Assembly: GCF_003633775.1 (NCBI RefSeq)
Contig: NZ_RBIN01000010.1
Location: forward strand, 39,987-103,986
Direction: 5' to 3'
DNA: 64,000 bases
From: Kushneria sinocarnis
Lineage (GTDB): Bacteria > Pseudomonadota > Gammaproteobacteria > Pseudomonadales > Halomonadaceae
Positions 7,749-16,114 of this stretch are shown here, piece by piece (positions within the stretch are counted from its first letter, which is position 1; each line of letters begins with the position of its first letter). A program made the translations under genes and the position numbers. The notes below the pieces were generated by a model. It did not search any database. It had not been told where the DNA came from and saw nothing but the letters and a program-made list of their open reading frames with translations.

Positions 7749-8651
7749 TCAACGGCGGCGCTGGACGATCGCTGCCAGCGCCTGGTCCAGCTCCGGATAG
7801 CGGAAGGTAAACCCGGCCGCTTCCAGCCGGGCCGGCACCATGCGCGCCCCGGTCAGCAGCAGCCGGGACATCTCCCCCAGCGCCAGCTCGATCACGCCGG
7901 CCGGTACAGTAAACAGGGCCGGCCGGTCGAGCCGGTCTGCCAGGGTACGGGTAAAGGTCTCGTTGGTCACCGGCTGGGGCGCGCCGGCATTGAAGGCACC
8001 GGCAAGATCCTCGCGGGTGAGCAGGAAATCGATCGCCCGCACCAGGTCCTCTCGGTGAATCCACGGCATGTACTGGGTGCCATCGCCGACCTTGCCGCCG
8101 AAACCGAACCGGAACATCGGCAGCATCGGCTTGAGCATGCCGCCATCGCGATCCAGTACCAGTCCGATTCGGGCAATGGCGACCCGCACGCCGTGCGCTT
8201 CCAGCCGGCGCGCCTCATCCTCCCAGGTTCGGCAGAGCCGGTGGGCGAACTCATCGTGCGGCTCGGTCTCCTCCGTGACCTCACGCTCCCCCTGGTCGCC
8301 GTAATACCCCATGGCGGAAGCCGAGATCAGCACCTTCGGTGGTGTGGCCAGGCGCTGGCAGAGCTCATCGAGCGCACGGGTGGTTTCGACCCGGGAGTCG
8401 ATCAGCCGCTGTTTCTGCTCCTCGCTCCAGCGCTTGTCGAAAATCGGCTCGCCCGCCAGATTGATCATGGCATCGATGGTGTCGTGCTCGAACGCCAGGG
8501 CACTGTCATGCGCCGTGACCGGCACGCCGATGGTGCCCGCAGCCTCGCGGGGGTGACGGCTGATCACCAGCAGTTCGTGGGACTGCTCATGCAGATGCCG
8601 ACACAGGGCCTGGCCGACGAACCCGGTTGCCCCGGTAATCAGAATGCGCAT
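7749..8651 (-). CDS. TIGR01777 family NAD(P)-binding epimerase-like protein (YfcH type)
   Basis: 300 aa. It starts MRILITGATGFVGQALC, an extended-SDR Rossmann motif GxTGFxG. SASAMGYYGDQGE contains the Ser and Tyr-Tyr characteristic of TIGR01777 proteins, and IHREDLVRAIDFLL and NAGAPQPVTNETF are typical of the C-terminal part, which ends with the DUF1731-like domain (GARMVPARLEAAGFTFRYP). The start at 8651 is set by a strong GGAGGG site seven bases upstream. Family members are linked to cell-division defects (SulA-like) in cyanobacteria and are otherwise uncharacterised; no substrate can be assigned. It converges with rapA, only 12 bases separating the stops. Confidence 0.85.
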   Translation of the reverse strand: MRILITGATGFVGQALCRHLHEQSHELLVISRHPREAAGTIGVPVTAHDSALAFEHDTIDAMINLAGEPIFDKRWSEEQKQRLIDSRVETTRALDELCQRLATPPKVLISASAMGYYGDQGEREVTEETEPHDEFAHRLCRTWEDEARRLEAHGVRVAIARIGLVLDRDGGMLKPMLPMFRFGFGGKVGDGTQYMPWIHREDLVRAIDFLLTREDLAGAFNAGAPQPVTNETFTRTLADRLDRPALFTVPAGVIELALGEMSRLLLTGARMVPARLEAAGFTFRYPELDQALAAIVQRRR

Positions 8652-8992
8652 GCTGTGCCCTCCGTAGCAGGAATGCCGGAATAAACGCTCTTCGCAGAGA
8701 GGCGTAGTGCCTTGCCCCGAGTCTAGGCAGTCATGCGCGTGGCAGCGAATGCCGGTACGGCCATCGCAATTTTGCCCCCGACCGGGCCCACGTCCCCTCG
8801 CTCTCACCGCTCCGACGCCGGTACAGCGGTACTACAGCCTCCCGCCACCGCGCCGATATGACTCGGCAGCCGGCATCGCTTAAGAAAACATTAAAGGCTA
8901 TAATAGCCGGCAAATCATTACCCGGCTAACAAGGTCCCTCGAGAGCCGCTTTCCGGCCGAGCAGAGACGCCACTTCCGCGAGCAGCCCAACG
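8652..8992. other. Divergent intergenic region, epimerase-like gene / kinase
   Basis: 341 bases between two divergent starts. It holds the TATAAT element described separately and, on the minus strand, the ribosome site GGAGGG of the epimerase-like gene. No additional gene is supported on either strand. Confidence 0.5.
8899..8927 (+). promoter_or_regulatory. Probable -10 element and start-site hairpin for the WaaP-like kinase
   Basis: A perfect TATAAT at 8899-8904 lies in an AT-rich run (8881-8905) that contrasts with the GC-rich surroundings. No good -35 is found at 17 bases. Immediately downstream AGCCGG pairs with CCGGCT, so the RNA would begin with a small hairpin. The leader to the ATG at 8993 would be about 80 bases. 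Confidence 0.5.
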
Positions 8993-10024
8993 ATGATCGA
9001 TCATGACACTCTGACCGGCCGGCACTCATTCCGGCCCCGATTTCTGAAGACCCTCTTTTCGGGCCCCTTCGTCTTTTCCGATTCCGGCTGGCAGTGGTGG
9101 CTCCACGGCAGCGAAGCCGAAGCGGCGGCGCGCCTGATGGATAGCCAGCAGCAGGGCACCAGCCCGGCACGGCTGGTCATGCTCAGGGACCACAAGGGCC
9201 GCAGGGCCTTTCGACTCGATCTCGAGCCGATGCCCTGTTTTGCCAAGGAGGTCACCATGACGTCACTGAGAACGCGGCTGGGCGCCCTGCTGGGCAGAAG
9301 CAATGTGCTGCTGCGCTACGATCATGGTACGGCCGAAACCCGCCACAACCTGTTTCTCGACAGCCATACCTCCAGTGGCGTCAGAACCCTGGCGCTGGGT
9401 GAGCACGTGCGCCACGGACTGCCGGACCGCCAGATCCTGATTCATGAATATCTCAGTGGCTGGCAGCCGCTCGGTGAAGTCTGGCGGGCAACCGATCGGG
9501 ACGATGACCGGCAGCAGCTCGCCGCACGACTCGAAGACCTGCTGGGCGAGCTGTACAGCCACCGCATCTGCCATCTCGATCTCAATGCGGGGCACATCAT
9601 GGTACCCGAGGACAGGTCGCTCCCCATGCGGGTAATCGACTGCGGCCGGATGTGTACGTCGGTCAGGAATCCGCTGATCGCCACCGCACTGCATGTCGGC
9701 AAGCTGATGCGCGATCTCGGCGCTCCAGAGATCCCGGAACGCCATGCCCAGGCCCGCAACATGCTTCGCCGCATCGCCGGCGCTGCCGCCGACGCGCCGC
9801 GCGCCCAGCAGGTCCTGCTGCTGGCCTGCCGCTACCGGATCAGCAAGCGGCTCAACAAGCGTCGGCTGATCATGAACGCCTCGCAAAAGGCGATCGATCT
9901 GGCGACCTTCGAAGCCCGGCTGCTGACCGATCCCAGAAACCGCCCACCGGCTCCCTCAGCACTTCAGGGCGCACTGCCCGGACCGGGAGCCGAGAAGTTC
10001 GAGCAGGCGTGTCCTATCGAATGA
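8993..10024 (+). CDS. Lipopolysaccharide kinase (WaaP/InaA-like) family protein
   Basis: 343 aa with a degenerate protein-kinase fold. A candidate ATP-binding lysine occurs in PCFAKEV (about residue 85), the hinge in LIHEYLSGWQPL (about 155), the catalytic loop as ICHLDLNAGHIMV (about 191-204; HxDxNxxHI), and a DFG-like Asp in VIDCGRM (about 214). This pattern fits the Kdo/WaaP family, whose members phosphorylate heptose or Kdo in the lipopolysaccharide core on the inner membrane's cytoplasmic face. The C-terminal 80 residues are Arg/Ala-rich. Neighbours are not LPS genes, so it is an orphan and the substrate is open. The ATG has a weak ribosome site, so the start is moderately sure. Confidence 0.65.
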   Translation: MIDHDTLTGRHSFRPRFLKTLFSGPFVFSDSGWQWWLHGSEAEAAARLMDSQQQGTSPARLVMLRDHKGRRAFRLDLEPMPCFAKEVTMTSLRTRLGALLGRSNVLLRYDHGTAETRHNLFLDSHTSSGVRTLALGEHVRHGLPDRQILIHEYLSGWQPLGEVWRATDRDDDRQQLAARLEDLLGELYSHRICHLDLNAGHIMVPEDRSLPMRVIDCGRMCTSVRNPLIATALHVGKLMRDLGAPEIPERHAQARNMLRRIAGAAADAPRAQQVLLLACRYRISKRLNKRRLIMNASQKAIDLATFEARLLTDPRNRPPAPSALQGALPGPGAEKFEQACPIE

Positions 10025-10399
10025 GGCGCCCTGCCCGGACCACCGGCATCGACCGTCTCGGCATCAACCGTCTCGGCAGCGGGCCTGCCCGGCCAGCGGC
10101 ACTGAATTGCCGACTCGTGGCATGAGTTCATGATCACGCCGCGCCAGGCAAGGGCTGTACAGGGCCTGGTCGCCGGACATTGCCCCCCTCGGCCGCGCGT
10201 CGCGGGCCATCGCCCATGACGCCGGGGACCGTAACCGTTATCATCGACTGCCTGGAGCAGAAGCGGTCGCTGTCACGAACTCTTCGATGTACAGGATCGG
10301 GCCAGGCGCCCCCTGTTGTCGGAGTACGGGCTACTGCTCGCCCGGCGCCCTTTCAATTGCCATGCTGCCAGGGTCATGTTCCGGCCCGGGAGAGTATAC
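10025..10399. other. Intergenic region with a short tandem repeat and two TGTACA sites
   Basis: 375 bases without a supported gene. A 15-base tandem pair CGGCATCGACCGTCT / CGGCATCAACCGTCT occupies 10044-10073. TGTACA occurs at 10156-10161, inside the mirror-like AGGGCTGTACAGGGCCT, and at 10288-10293. These hexamers match the half-sites seen downstream near the MerR-family gene. The last 25 bases carry the ribosome site of the chelatase gene. Confidence 0.45.
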
Positions 10400-10801
10400 G
10401 TGAACAAAGCCCTGATACTACTTGCCCACGGCTCCACCGATCCGCGCTGGCAGGCCCCCTTTCAGACCATGGAGGAGCGGGTACGTGCCCGCATGAGCAT
10501 GCCGGTGCGGCTGGCCAACATGGAGCTCTGTGACCCCCTGCTGGAGGATGTCGTGGCCTCCCTGATCCGGGAGGGGCACCAGCACATCGACATCCTGCCA
10601 CTGTTCTTTGCTGCCGGCCGCCATCTGCGCGAGGATGTGCCGGCCCAGCTGGACGCCCTGCGCGAGGCCCACCCGTCGGTCACCCTCGATCTGCTCGATC
10701 CGGTGGGACAGCATCCGGCCTTCATTGAAGCCGTCATTCATATCGTGGAAGCACGCGATGCCGACCCGGCACTTGTACAAAACCGCTCCCATGTACAATA
10801 A
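10400..10801 (+). CDS. Short sirohydrochlorin chelatase-like protein (CbiX type)
   Basis: 133 aa, the size of the short CbiX (CbiXS) half-length chelatases. It begins with a GTG start, preceded by GGGAGAG six bases away, giving VNKALILLAHGSTDPRW; an upstream ATG at 10376 lacks such a site. The two metal-binding histidines of the family are visible: LLAHGS (His10) and LFFAAGRHLREDVP (His75). Such enzymes insert cobalt, iron or nickel into sirohydrochlorin for cobalamin, siroheme or F430. The gene lies directly upstream of a MerR-family regulator whose relatives bind cobalamin, which is suggestive but may be chance. The operator-like palindrome overlaps its last codons. Confidence 0.8.
   Translation: MNKALILLAHGSTDPRWQAPFQTMEERVRARMSMPVRLANMELCDPLLEDVVASLIREGHQHIDILPLFFAAGRHLREDVPAQLDALREAHPSVTLDLLDPVGQHPAFIEAVIHIVEARDADPALVQNRSHVQ
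10773..10798 (+). promoter_or_regulatory. MlrA/LitR-type operator palindrome
   Basis: TTGTACA (10773-10779), 12 bases, TGTACAA (10792-10798): a perfect 7-base inverted repeat with the N12 spacing I know from the E. coli MlrA site. It overlaps the end of the chelatase gene and lies about 170 bases before the MerR-family start. A -10-like TACAAT (10794-10799) lies within the right arm. A further CTGTACAG is at 10937-10944, 25 bases before the MerR-family ATG. The geometry is seen directly; the binding protein is inferred to be the adjacent regulator. Confidence 0.65.
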
Positions 10802-10968
10802 TCCCTGATAAGTGGATACACGGGATGCCCGGTACGGTTGGCATTCACTTACGGCTTGTGAAGCACGGATGATACCCTCAAGCCAAATGTCACATTGATT
10901 TTCGTTCTGATACAGAAATTTCCTTCTCTACAGGGGCTGTACAGAAGCGAAGGAGGTCTGGTCACGCC

Positions 10969-11910
10969 ATGACAGAGAACCTGAGCGAAAGCGCTGGTGG
11001 TCCCCTGTACCCGATTCGCGAGGTCTCACGGCTGACCGGCGTCAACTCCGTCACCCTGCGTGCCTGGGAGCGACGCTACGGTCTGATTCAGCCCCGTCGT
11101 ACTCCCAAGGGGCACCGGCTCTATGCCCGTGAGGATATCGAGCGGGTCGAGCGCATCCTGCAGTGGCTCAATCGCGGCGTGCCGGTCAGCCAGGTCAGCG
11201 AACTGCTGGATCGCAGTGCCAGCAGCACGGCCCCGCCGCCCAGGGAGAGCGTCGGCCATGTGGAAGCCGACTGGCAGAGTCAGTGCCAGGAAGCCGTGGT
11301 GGCGGTCGAAACCTTCGATGTATCCCGTCTGGACACCCTGTTCACCCGCAGCATGGGGCTTTATCCGGTCAATACGGCCATCTCGCAGCTGTGGCGGCCG
11401 GTGGTCGAGCAGCTGGAAACCCGCTGGCACAACGCACCCGATGGCTGCGCCCAGCGGCACTTCTTCGAGTCCTTCCTGCGTACCCGGCTGGGCCTGCGGC
11501 TCTACCACGGCAATCTCGAGCACAATGAGCCGCGGCTGTTGATGAGCCGGCTGCCCGATGATCCCAGCCTGCTCTGGCTGCTGCTGCTGGCCTTCACGGC
11601 CAGTACCGGCGGCTTCAACATCACCTTCTTCGATGCCCCGATACCGCTGGAGCAGCTGCCCATGACGGCCCGGCGCATCAATGCCCAGGCGGTGCTGCTG
11701 GCCGGCGGCACGACCGATCGCACCGGCGAGACGCGCAGCGCCCTGTGCGATCTGCGCGCCCAGCTCGATGCGCCGCTGTGCATCTGTGGGCCCTTTGCCC
11801 GCGACAGCGAGCAGGACTGCAGCACCCATGGCCTGCTGGCACTGGACGATGATCCGGCCCAGGCGGTGACCCAGCTGCGCACCCTGATCAACCACCCGAC
11901 GGCCGACTGA
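10969..11910 (+). CDS. MerR-family regulator, MlrA / class II LitR-like
   Basis: 313 aa. A MerR DNA-binding domain covers residues about 13-82 (YPIREVSRLTGVNSVTLRAW, ERRYGLIQPRRTPKGHRLY). The rest aligns by eye with the CarH/LitR cobalamin-binding module: RWHNAPDGCAQRH corresponds to the Wx9EH helix (Trp153, but Arg163 in place of Glu, His164 kept). The expected lower-ligand histidine (ExHxxG) is replaced by PDDPSLLWL around 196-204. Light sensing through adenosylcobalamin is therefore unlikely, resembling MlrA and class II LitR proteins. The ribosome site is AAGGAGG. The photolyase follows 66 bases downstream, suggesting a shared transcript. It probably represses or activates the unit through the TGTACA sites (inference). 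Confidence 0.85.
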   Translation: MTENLSESAGGPLYPIREVSRLTGVNSVTLRAWERRYGLIQPRRTPKGHRLYAREDIERVERILQWLNRGVPVSQVSELLDRSASSTAPPPRESVGHVEADWQSQCQEAVVAVETFDVSRLDTLFTRSMGLYPVNTAISQLWRPVVEQLETRWHNAPDGCAQRHFFESFLRTRLGLRLYHGNLEHNEPRLLMSRLPDDPSLLWLLLLAFTASTGGFNITFFDAPIPLEQLPMTARRINAQAVLLAGGTTDRTGETRSALCDLRAQLDAPLCICGPFARDSEQDCSTHGLLALDDDPAQAVTQLRTLINHPTAD

Positions 11911-11976
11911 AGGCCGCCGGCCGGCCAGGGCGCAGGGACGCGCCCGGCCGGCAACCCCACCCGCACGGAGCATCCC

Positions 11977-13401
11977 TTGGCTTCACGTCAACTGGTCTGG
12001 TTTCGCACCGACCTTCGCACCATCGATCATACGGCCCTCTCTCATGCCGCCGAACGGGGGCCGGTCATCGGTGTGGTCGTGCGAACGCTGCAACAGTGGC
12101 GTGAACACGGCCATGGCGCCAACAAGCTCGATTTCTGGCAGCGCGGCATTGCAGCACTCTCCGAGGAACTCACGGCACTGCGCATTCCGCTGAAGATCCT
12201 GGATATCGACACCTTCGAACGCACGCCCGACGCCCTGCTCGAGCTGACCCGTGACCTGGCGTGCGAGGCGCTGCACTTCAACGACGAATACGGGCTCAAC
12301 GAGCAGAACCGCGATCGCCGGGTACATGCCACCCTGTCGGAAGCCGACATTGCCGTGCATCGCTATACCGATCAGGTGATCTTTACCCCGGGCACCCTGA
12401 AGACCGGCAGCGGGGACTACTACTCGGTCTTCACCCCCTTTCTGAAGGCCTGGCTCAAGCAGGTCGGCGCCGATCAGCTGGCACAGCACGATGCCCCGTC
12501 GCGTCAGGCGCCCATGGCCGGCATCGCCACCGATCCGCTTCCGCCACTACCGGCAGGGGAGCAGGCCGGACAGGCGTTCCATGAGCTCTGGCCGGCCGGC
12601 GAGGAGGCCGCAGCCGACCGGCTGGCTCGCTTCCTTGATCGCCGGGTGCGGCACTATCAGGACCAGCGGGACTTTCCGGAAGAGACCGCCACCAGCGAAC
12701 TCTCCCCCTACATTGCCCTGGGCATGATCTCACCGCGGCAGTGCCTCAATGCTGCCGCGGCCCGCAATCATGGCCATCTGGGGGATGGCGATCGCAACCT
12801 GACCGGGTGGATCAGTGAACTGGTATGGCGTGAATTCTATCAGCATCTTCTGGTGGGCTATCCGCGCCTGAGCCGCGGCGAGCCCTTCAAGCTCGAGACC
12901 CGCCAGCTGGCCTGGCGGGACAGCGAAGAGGACTTTGCTGCCTGGTGCGAGGGCCGCACCGGCTATCCGCTGGTGGATGCCGCCATGAAGCAGCTGGTCA
13001 CCCGTGGCTGGATGCACAACCGGCTGCGCATGGTCACCGCAATGTTCCTGACCAAGCACCTGCTGATCCACTGGCACCGTGGCGAGCAGTTCTTCCTGCA
13101 GCATCTGGTCGATGGCGAGCTGGGTTCCAACAATGGCGGCTGGCAGTGGGCGGCCTCGACCGGCACCGATGCCGCGCCCTATTTTCGCATCTTCAATCCC
13201 ACCACCCAGGCGCAACGCTTCGACCCCGACGGCGCATTCATTGCCCGCTACCTGCCCGAACTGGCCGAACTGGCGCCACGCGCCCGCCACGAGCCGAACA
13301 GTCAGCAGCGCCGGGATACCGGCTATCCCGCTCCCATCGTCGATCACCGGGCAGCCCGCCAGCGGGCACTCGAGGCCTTCGCCCCCGCCGACAATGGCTG
13401 A
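11977..13401 (+). CDS. phrB: Deoxyribodipyrimidine photo-lyase
   Basis: 474 aa, class I CPD photolyase length. It uses a TTG start with GGAG seven bases upstream (LASRQLVWFRTDLRTIDHTA; the first residue is Met). The N-terminal alpha/beta domain binds the antenna cofactor. The C-terminal FAD domain has the family signatures YPLVDAAMKQL, GWMHNRLRMV, NNGGWQWAASTGTDAAPYF and FRIFNPTTQAQRFD, including Trp residues of the electron-transfer chain. It repairs cyclobutane pyrimidine dimers with blue light. Expression together with the adjacent MerR-family gene is likely because only 66 bases without a terminator separate them; light induction is known for such pairs in Pseudomonas (established for relatives, inferred here). 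Confidence 0.95.
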   Translation: MASRQLVWFRTDLRTIDHTALSHAAERGPVIGVVVRTLQQWREHGHGANKLDFWQRGIAALSEELTALRIPLKILDIDTFERTPDALLELTRDLACEALHFNDEYGLNEQNRDRRVHATLSEADIAVHRYTDQVIFTPGTLKTGSGDYYSVFTPFLKAWLKQVGADQLAQHDAPSRQAPMAGIATDPLPPLPAGEQAGQAFHELWPAGEEAAADRLARFLDRRVRHYQDQRDFPEETATSELSPYIALGMISPRQCLNAAAARNHGHLGDGDRNLTGWISELVWREFYQHLLVGYPRLSRGEPFKLETRQLAWRDSEEDFAAWCEGRTGYPLVDAAMKQLVTRGWMHNRLRMVTAMFLTKHLLIHWHRGEQFFLQHLVDGELGSNNGGWQWAASTGTDAAPYFRIFNPTTQAQRFDPDGAFIARYLPELAELAPRARHEPNSQQRRDTGYPAPIVDHRAARQRALEAFAPADNG

Positions 13402-13561
13402 ATGCGGGCTGACCCGGAGGCACAATCCATCGTCAGGCACCTGCCGGATGTGACACAATGCCTCCCCTGTTGGTACCCGTGGCGTGCATTCGGTCATGCC
13501 TGCCAGTACACTGGAGCGCGCCCGACACAGGCCCAATTCCAATGATTTCCGGAAAGAATCA

Positions 13562-14077
13562 GTGACGAAGCAACACTCCTTTACCCATGAGCAGCTGCTG
13601 CAGTGCAGCCGTGGCGAACTTTTCGGCCCCGGCAATGCCCAGCTGCCGGCACCGAACATGCTGATGCTCGATCGCATCACACATATCCATGAAGAGGGTG
13701 GTCGATACGGCAAGGGCGAGTTGATCGCTGAACTGGACATTCATCCGGATCTCTGGTTTTTTAAGTGCCACTTCCCGGGAGACCCGGTCATGCCGGGCTG
13801 TCTGGGGCTGGATGCCATGTGGCAGCTGGTCGGCTTTCACCTGGGCTGGCTCGGCAATCCCGGCAAGGGACGAGCGCTGGGCTGTGGCGAGGTCAAGTTT
13901 TTCGGTCAGATCCTGCCCGATGCCCGCAAGGTGACCTATCACATCCACATGAAACGTGTGATCACCCGCCGGCTCATCCTGGGGATTGCCGATGGCACCC
14001 TGTCCGTGGATGACCGGGAGATCTATCAGGCCAACGATCTGCGTGTCGGCCTGTTCACTTCCACAGCGAACTTCTGA
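13562..14077 (+). CDS. fabA: 3-hydroxydecanoyl-ACP dehydratase/isomerase FabA
   Basis: 171 aa from a GTG start at 13562 with GGAAAGA upstream, one residue shorter than E. coli FabA. His70 (in [12 protein letters not shown]) and Asp84 (in GLDAMWQ), the two catalytic residues, fall at the same positions as in E. coli. It dehydrates 3-hydroxydecanoyl-ACP and isomerises the trans-2 to the cis-3 double bond, the committed step of anaerobic unsaturated fatty acid synthesis. fabB follows after 13 bases, an operon arrangement common in pseudomonads. An upstream in-frame ATG at 13484 would add an unrelated 26-residue extension and is rejected. Confidence 0.97.
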   Translation: MTKQHSFTHEQLLQCSRGELFGPGNAQLPAPNMLMLDRITHIHEEGGRYGKGELIAELDIHPDLWFFKCHFPGDPVMPGCLGLDAMWQLVGFHLGWLGNPGKGRALGCGEVKFFGQILPDARKVTYHIHMKRVITRRLILGIADGTLSVDDREIYQANDLRVGLFTSTANF

Positions 14078-14090
14078 TCGGGAGGCTCCC

Positions 14091-15308
14091 ATGCGACGAG
14101 TGGTAGTCACCGGCCTGGGCATCGTCTCCTGCCTGGGCAATGACCAGCATCAGGTCCTGACGTCTCTCAGGGAGGGGCGCTCCGGGATCCGCTTTCGTGA
14201 AGACTATGTCGAACGCGGCATGCGCAGCCACGTGGCCGGCACGGTGGACATCGATCTCGATGCGCTGGTGGATCGCAAGCAGCGTCGCTTCATGGGCGAC
14301 GCCGCCGCCTACGCCCATGTCTCCATGCAGCAGGCCATCGAGGATGCCGGCCTCGAACCGAACGAGATCTCCAGTCCTCGTACCGGGCTGATCGCCGGTT
14401 CCGGGGGCGCCTCCTCGGCCAACCAGGTCGAGGCTGCCGATATCCTGCGCGAGAAGGGGCTACGCCGGGTCGGACCCTATCGGGTCACCCGGACCATGGG
14501 CAGCACGGTATCGGCCTGTCTGGCCACGCCGTTTGCCATCAAGGGGGTCAACTATTCGATCTCCTCGGCCTGTGCCACTTCGGCGCACTGCATCGGCGCG
14601 GCCATGGAGCAGATCCAGCTCGGCAAGCAGGACATCGTCTTTGCCGGTGGCGGCGAGGAGGAGCACTGGACCATGTCCAGCCTGTTCGATGCCATGGGCG
14701 CCCTCTCGACCGGTTTCAACGATGACCCCGAGCGCGCCTCACGCCCCTATGACACCCATCGCGACGGCTTCGTGATCGCGGGTGGCGGCGCCATGCTGGT
14801 AATCGAGGAGCTCGAGCATGCCCGCGCCCGGGGGGCGAAGATCTACGCCGAACTGATCGGCTACGGCGCCAACTCGGACGGCCATGACATGGTCGCACCT
14901 TCCGGCGAGGGCGGGGCGCGCTGCATGCGTCAGGCGCTCGCCAGCGTGCAGGCGCCGATCGACTATATCAACACCCACGGCACCTCGACCTCGGTGGGCG
15001 ACATCAGCGAGCTTCGCGGTCTGCGCGAGGTCTTCGGGGACAGCGTACCACCGCTCTCCTCGACCAAGTCGCTGACCGGGCACTCGCTGGGGGCCACCGG
15101 CGCCCAGGAAGCCATCTACACGCTGCTGATGATGCAGCACGGCTTCATCTCCGCCTCGGCCAACCTCGACGAGCTCGATCCCGCTGCCGAGGGCTTCGAT
15201 ATCGTGCGCCAGCGGCGCGACGACGTCACCCTCAACCGGGCGCTCTCCAACAGCTTCGGCTTCGGTGGCACCAATGCCTGCCTGGTCTTCAGCCGCCTGA
15301 TCGACTGA
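14091..15308 (+). CDS. fabB: 3-oxoacyl-ACP synthase I FabB
   Basis: 405 aa; E. coli FabB has 406. It starts [17 protein letters not shown] with GGGAGG upstream. The catalytic triad is visible: the nucleophile in [10 protein letters not shown] (Cys161), His296 in [11 protein letters not shown] and the third site in [11 protein letters not shown]. The C-terminal [10 protein letters not shown] loop is intact. It elongates cis-3-decenoyl-ACP supplied by FabA and thus controls membrane unsaturation. It sits 13 bases after fabA and ends before a hairpin shared with the convergent plsC-like gene. Confidence 0.97.
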   Translation: MRRVVVTGLGIVSCLGNDQHQVLTSLREGRSGIRFREDYVERGMRSHVAGTVDIDLDALVDRKQRRFMGDAAAYAHVSMQQAIEDAGLEPNEISSPRTGLIAGSGGASSANQVEAADILREKGLRRVGPYRVTRTMGSTVSACLATPFAIKGVNYSISSACATSAHCIGAAMEQIQLGKQDIVFAGGGEEEHWTMSSLFDAMGALSTGFNDDPERASRPYDTHRDGFVIAGGGAMLVIEELEHARARGAKIYAELIGYGANSDGHDMVAPSGEGGARCMRQALASVQAPIDYINTHGTSTSVGDISELRGLREVFGDSVPPLSSTKSLTGHSLGATGAQEAIYTLLMMQHGFISASANLDELDPAAEGFDIVRQRRDDVTLNRALSNSFGFGGTNACLVFSRLID

Positions 15309-15318
15309 AGCCATTGTC

Positions 15319-15341
15319 GCGCCGGGCACAGTGCCCGGCGC
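15319..15341. terminator. Hairpin between fabB and the plsC-like gene
   Basis: GCGCCGGGC (15319-15327) pairs with GCCCGGCGC (15333-15341) around a 5-base loop, between two convergent stops. T residues after it are few (CTTCG), so termination may be weak or Rho-aided. Confidence 0.55.
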
Positions 15342-15355
15342 CTTCGATTCGCGGA

Positions 15356-16114
15356 TCAGCCGAGCGTGCCGGCCTGCGATTCATCCGGCTGCGCCGGACG
15401 CGGCACTTCCGAGATTCGCGTCAGCTCTCCCTCGACGAAGCGTTCCACCTCCGCCAGCACCTCGTTGGGTCGTCGTCCCTCGGTTTCGATGACCGGGCCG
15501 ATGACCATTGTCAGCTGCCCCGGCGATTTTGCCAGCCGCTTTCCGGGCCAGCGCTCGCCGGCGTTGTGGGCCACCGGCACGATCGGTGCCCCCACCCGAC
15601 AGGCCACGTGGATGCCGCTCTTCTTGAAGGAGCGACGGTGGCCGGGCGGCACCCGGGTACCTTCGGGAAAGATCAGTACCGACATGCCGGCCTTCAGCCG
15701 CTCGGCGCCCTCCGTCAGCACCTGGCGCACCGCCTGGGAAGGGTTGGTCCGATCCAGCGGAATCGGCCAGATCAGTCGCAGTGACCAGCCGAACACGGGA
15801 ATTTTGAGCAGCTCCTTCTTGAAGACGGTGCACATCGGCGGCTTGATCAGCTGCAGATAAAGGGTTTCCCACTCGCTCTGATGATTGGAGAGCACCACGC
15901 AGGGACGCTCGGGAAGATGCTCGAGCCCCTCGATACGGTAGCGCACGCCACAGCAGAGACCGAACCAGAAGATGATGAACCGGTTGTACTGATTGAGCAC
16001 CCGAAAGCGATGCCGAAGCGGCAGACAGGCCGCTACCGGCACCAGCGTGAATGCCGACACCACGATGGCCAGCAGATACCCGGTATAGAACAGCAGACTA
16101 CGCAACAGCTTCAT
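15356..16114 (-). CDS. 1-acyl-sn-glycerol-3-phosphate acyltransferase family protein (PlsC-like)
   Basis: 252 aa. N-terminal membrane segment (LLRSLLFYTGYLLAIVVSAF), then acyltransferase motif I SNHQSEWETLYL, which is H(X)4E rather than the textbook H(X)4D, motif II around IPLDRTNPSQAV, motif III FPEGTRVPPG and motif IV APIVPVAHNAG. The HQSxWE form occurs in a known subfamily of bacterial lysophosphatidate acyltransferases, so activity is likely kept. It would add the second acyl chain to make phosphatidic acid at the inner membrane. The ATG at 16114 overlaps the stop of the upstream RmlD-like gene by ATGA and is preceded by GGGGAGG. Confidence 0.85.
   Translation of the reverse strand: MKLLRSLLFYTGYLLAIVVSAFTLVPVAACLPLRHRFRVLNQYNRFIIFWFGLCCGVRYRIEGLEHLPERPCVVLSNHQSEWETLYLQLIKPPMCTVFKKELLKIPVFGWSLRLIWPIPLDRTNPSQAVRQVLTEGAERLKAGMSVLIFPEGTRVPPGHRRSFKKSGIHVACRVGAPIVPVAHNAGERWPGKRLAKSPGQLTMVIGPVIETEGRRPNEVLAEVERFVEGELTRISEVPRPAQPDESQAGTLG

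Noticed and set aside
10044..10073. 15-base tandem repeat considered as a CRISPR or iteron
   Set aside because: Only two copies without spacers and with one mismatch; too little for either.
15356..16114. H(X)4E in the PlsC-like protein taken as a catalytic loss
   Set aside because: HQSxWE is, as far as I know, normal for a subfamily of active bacterial acyltransferases, and the other motifs are intact.
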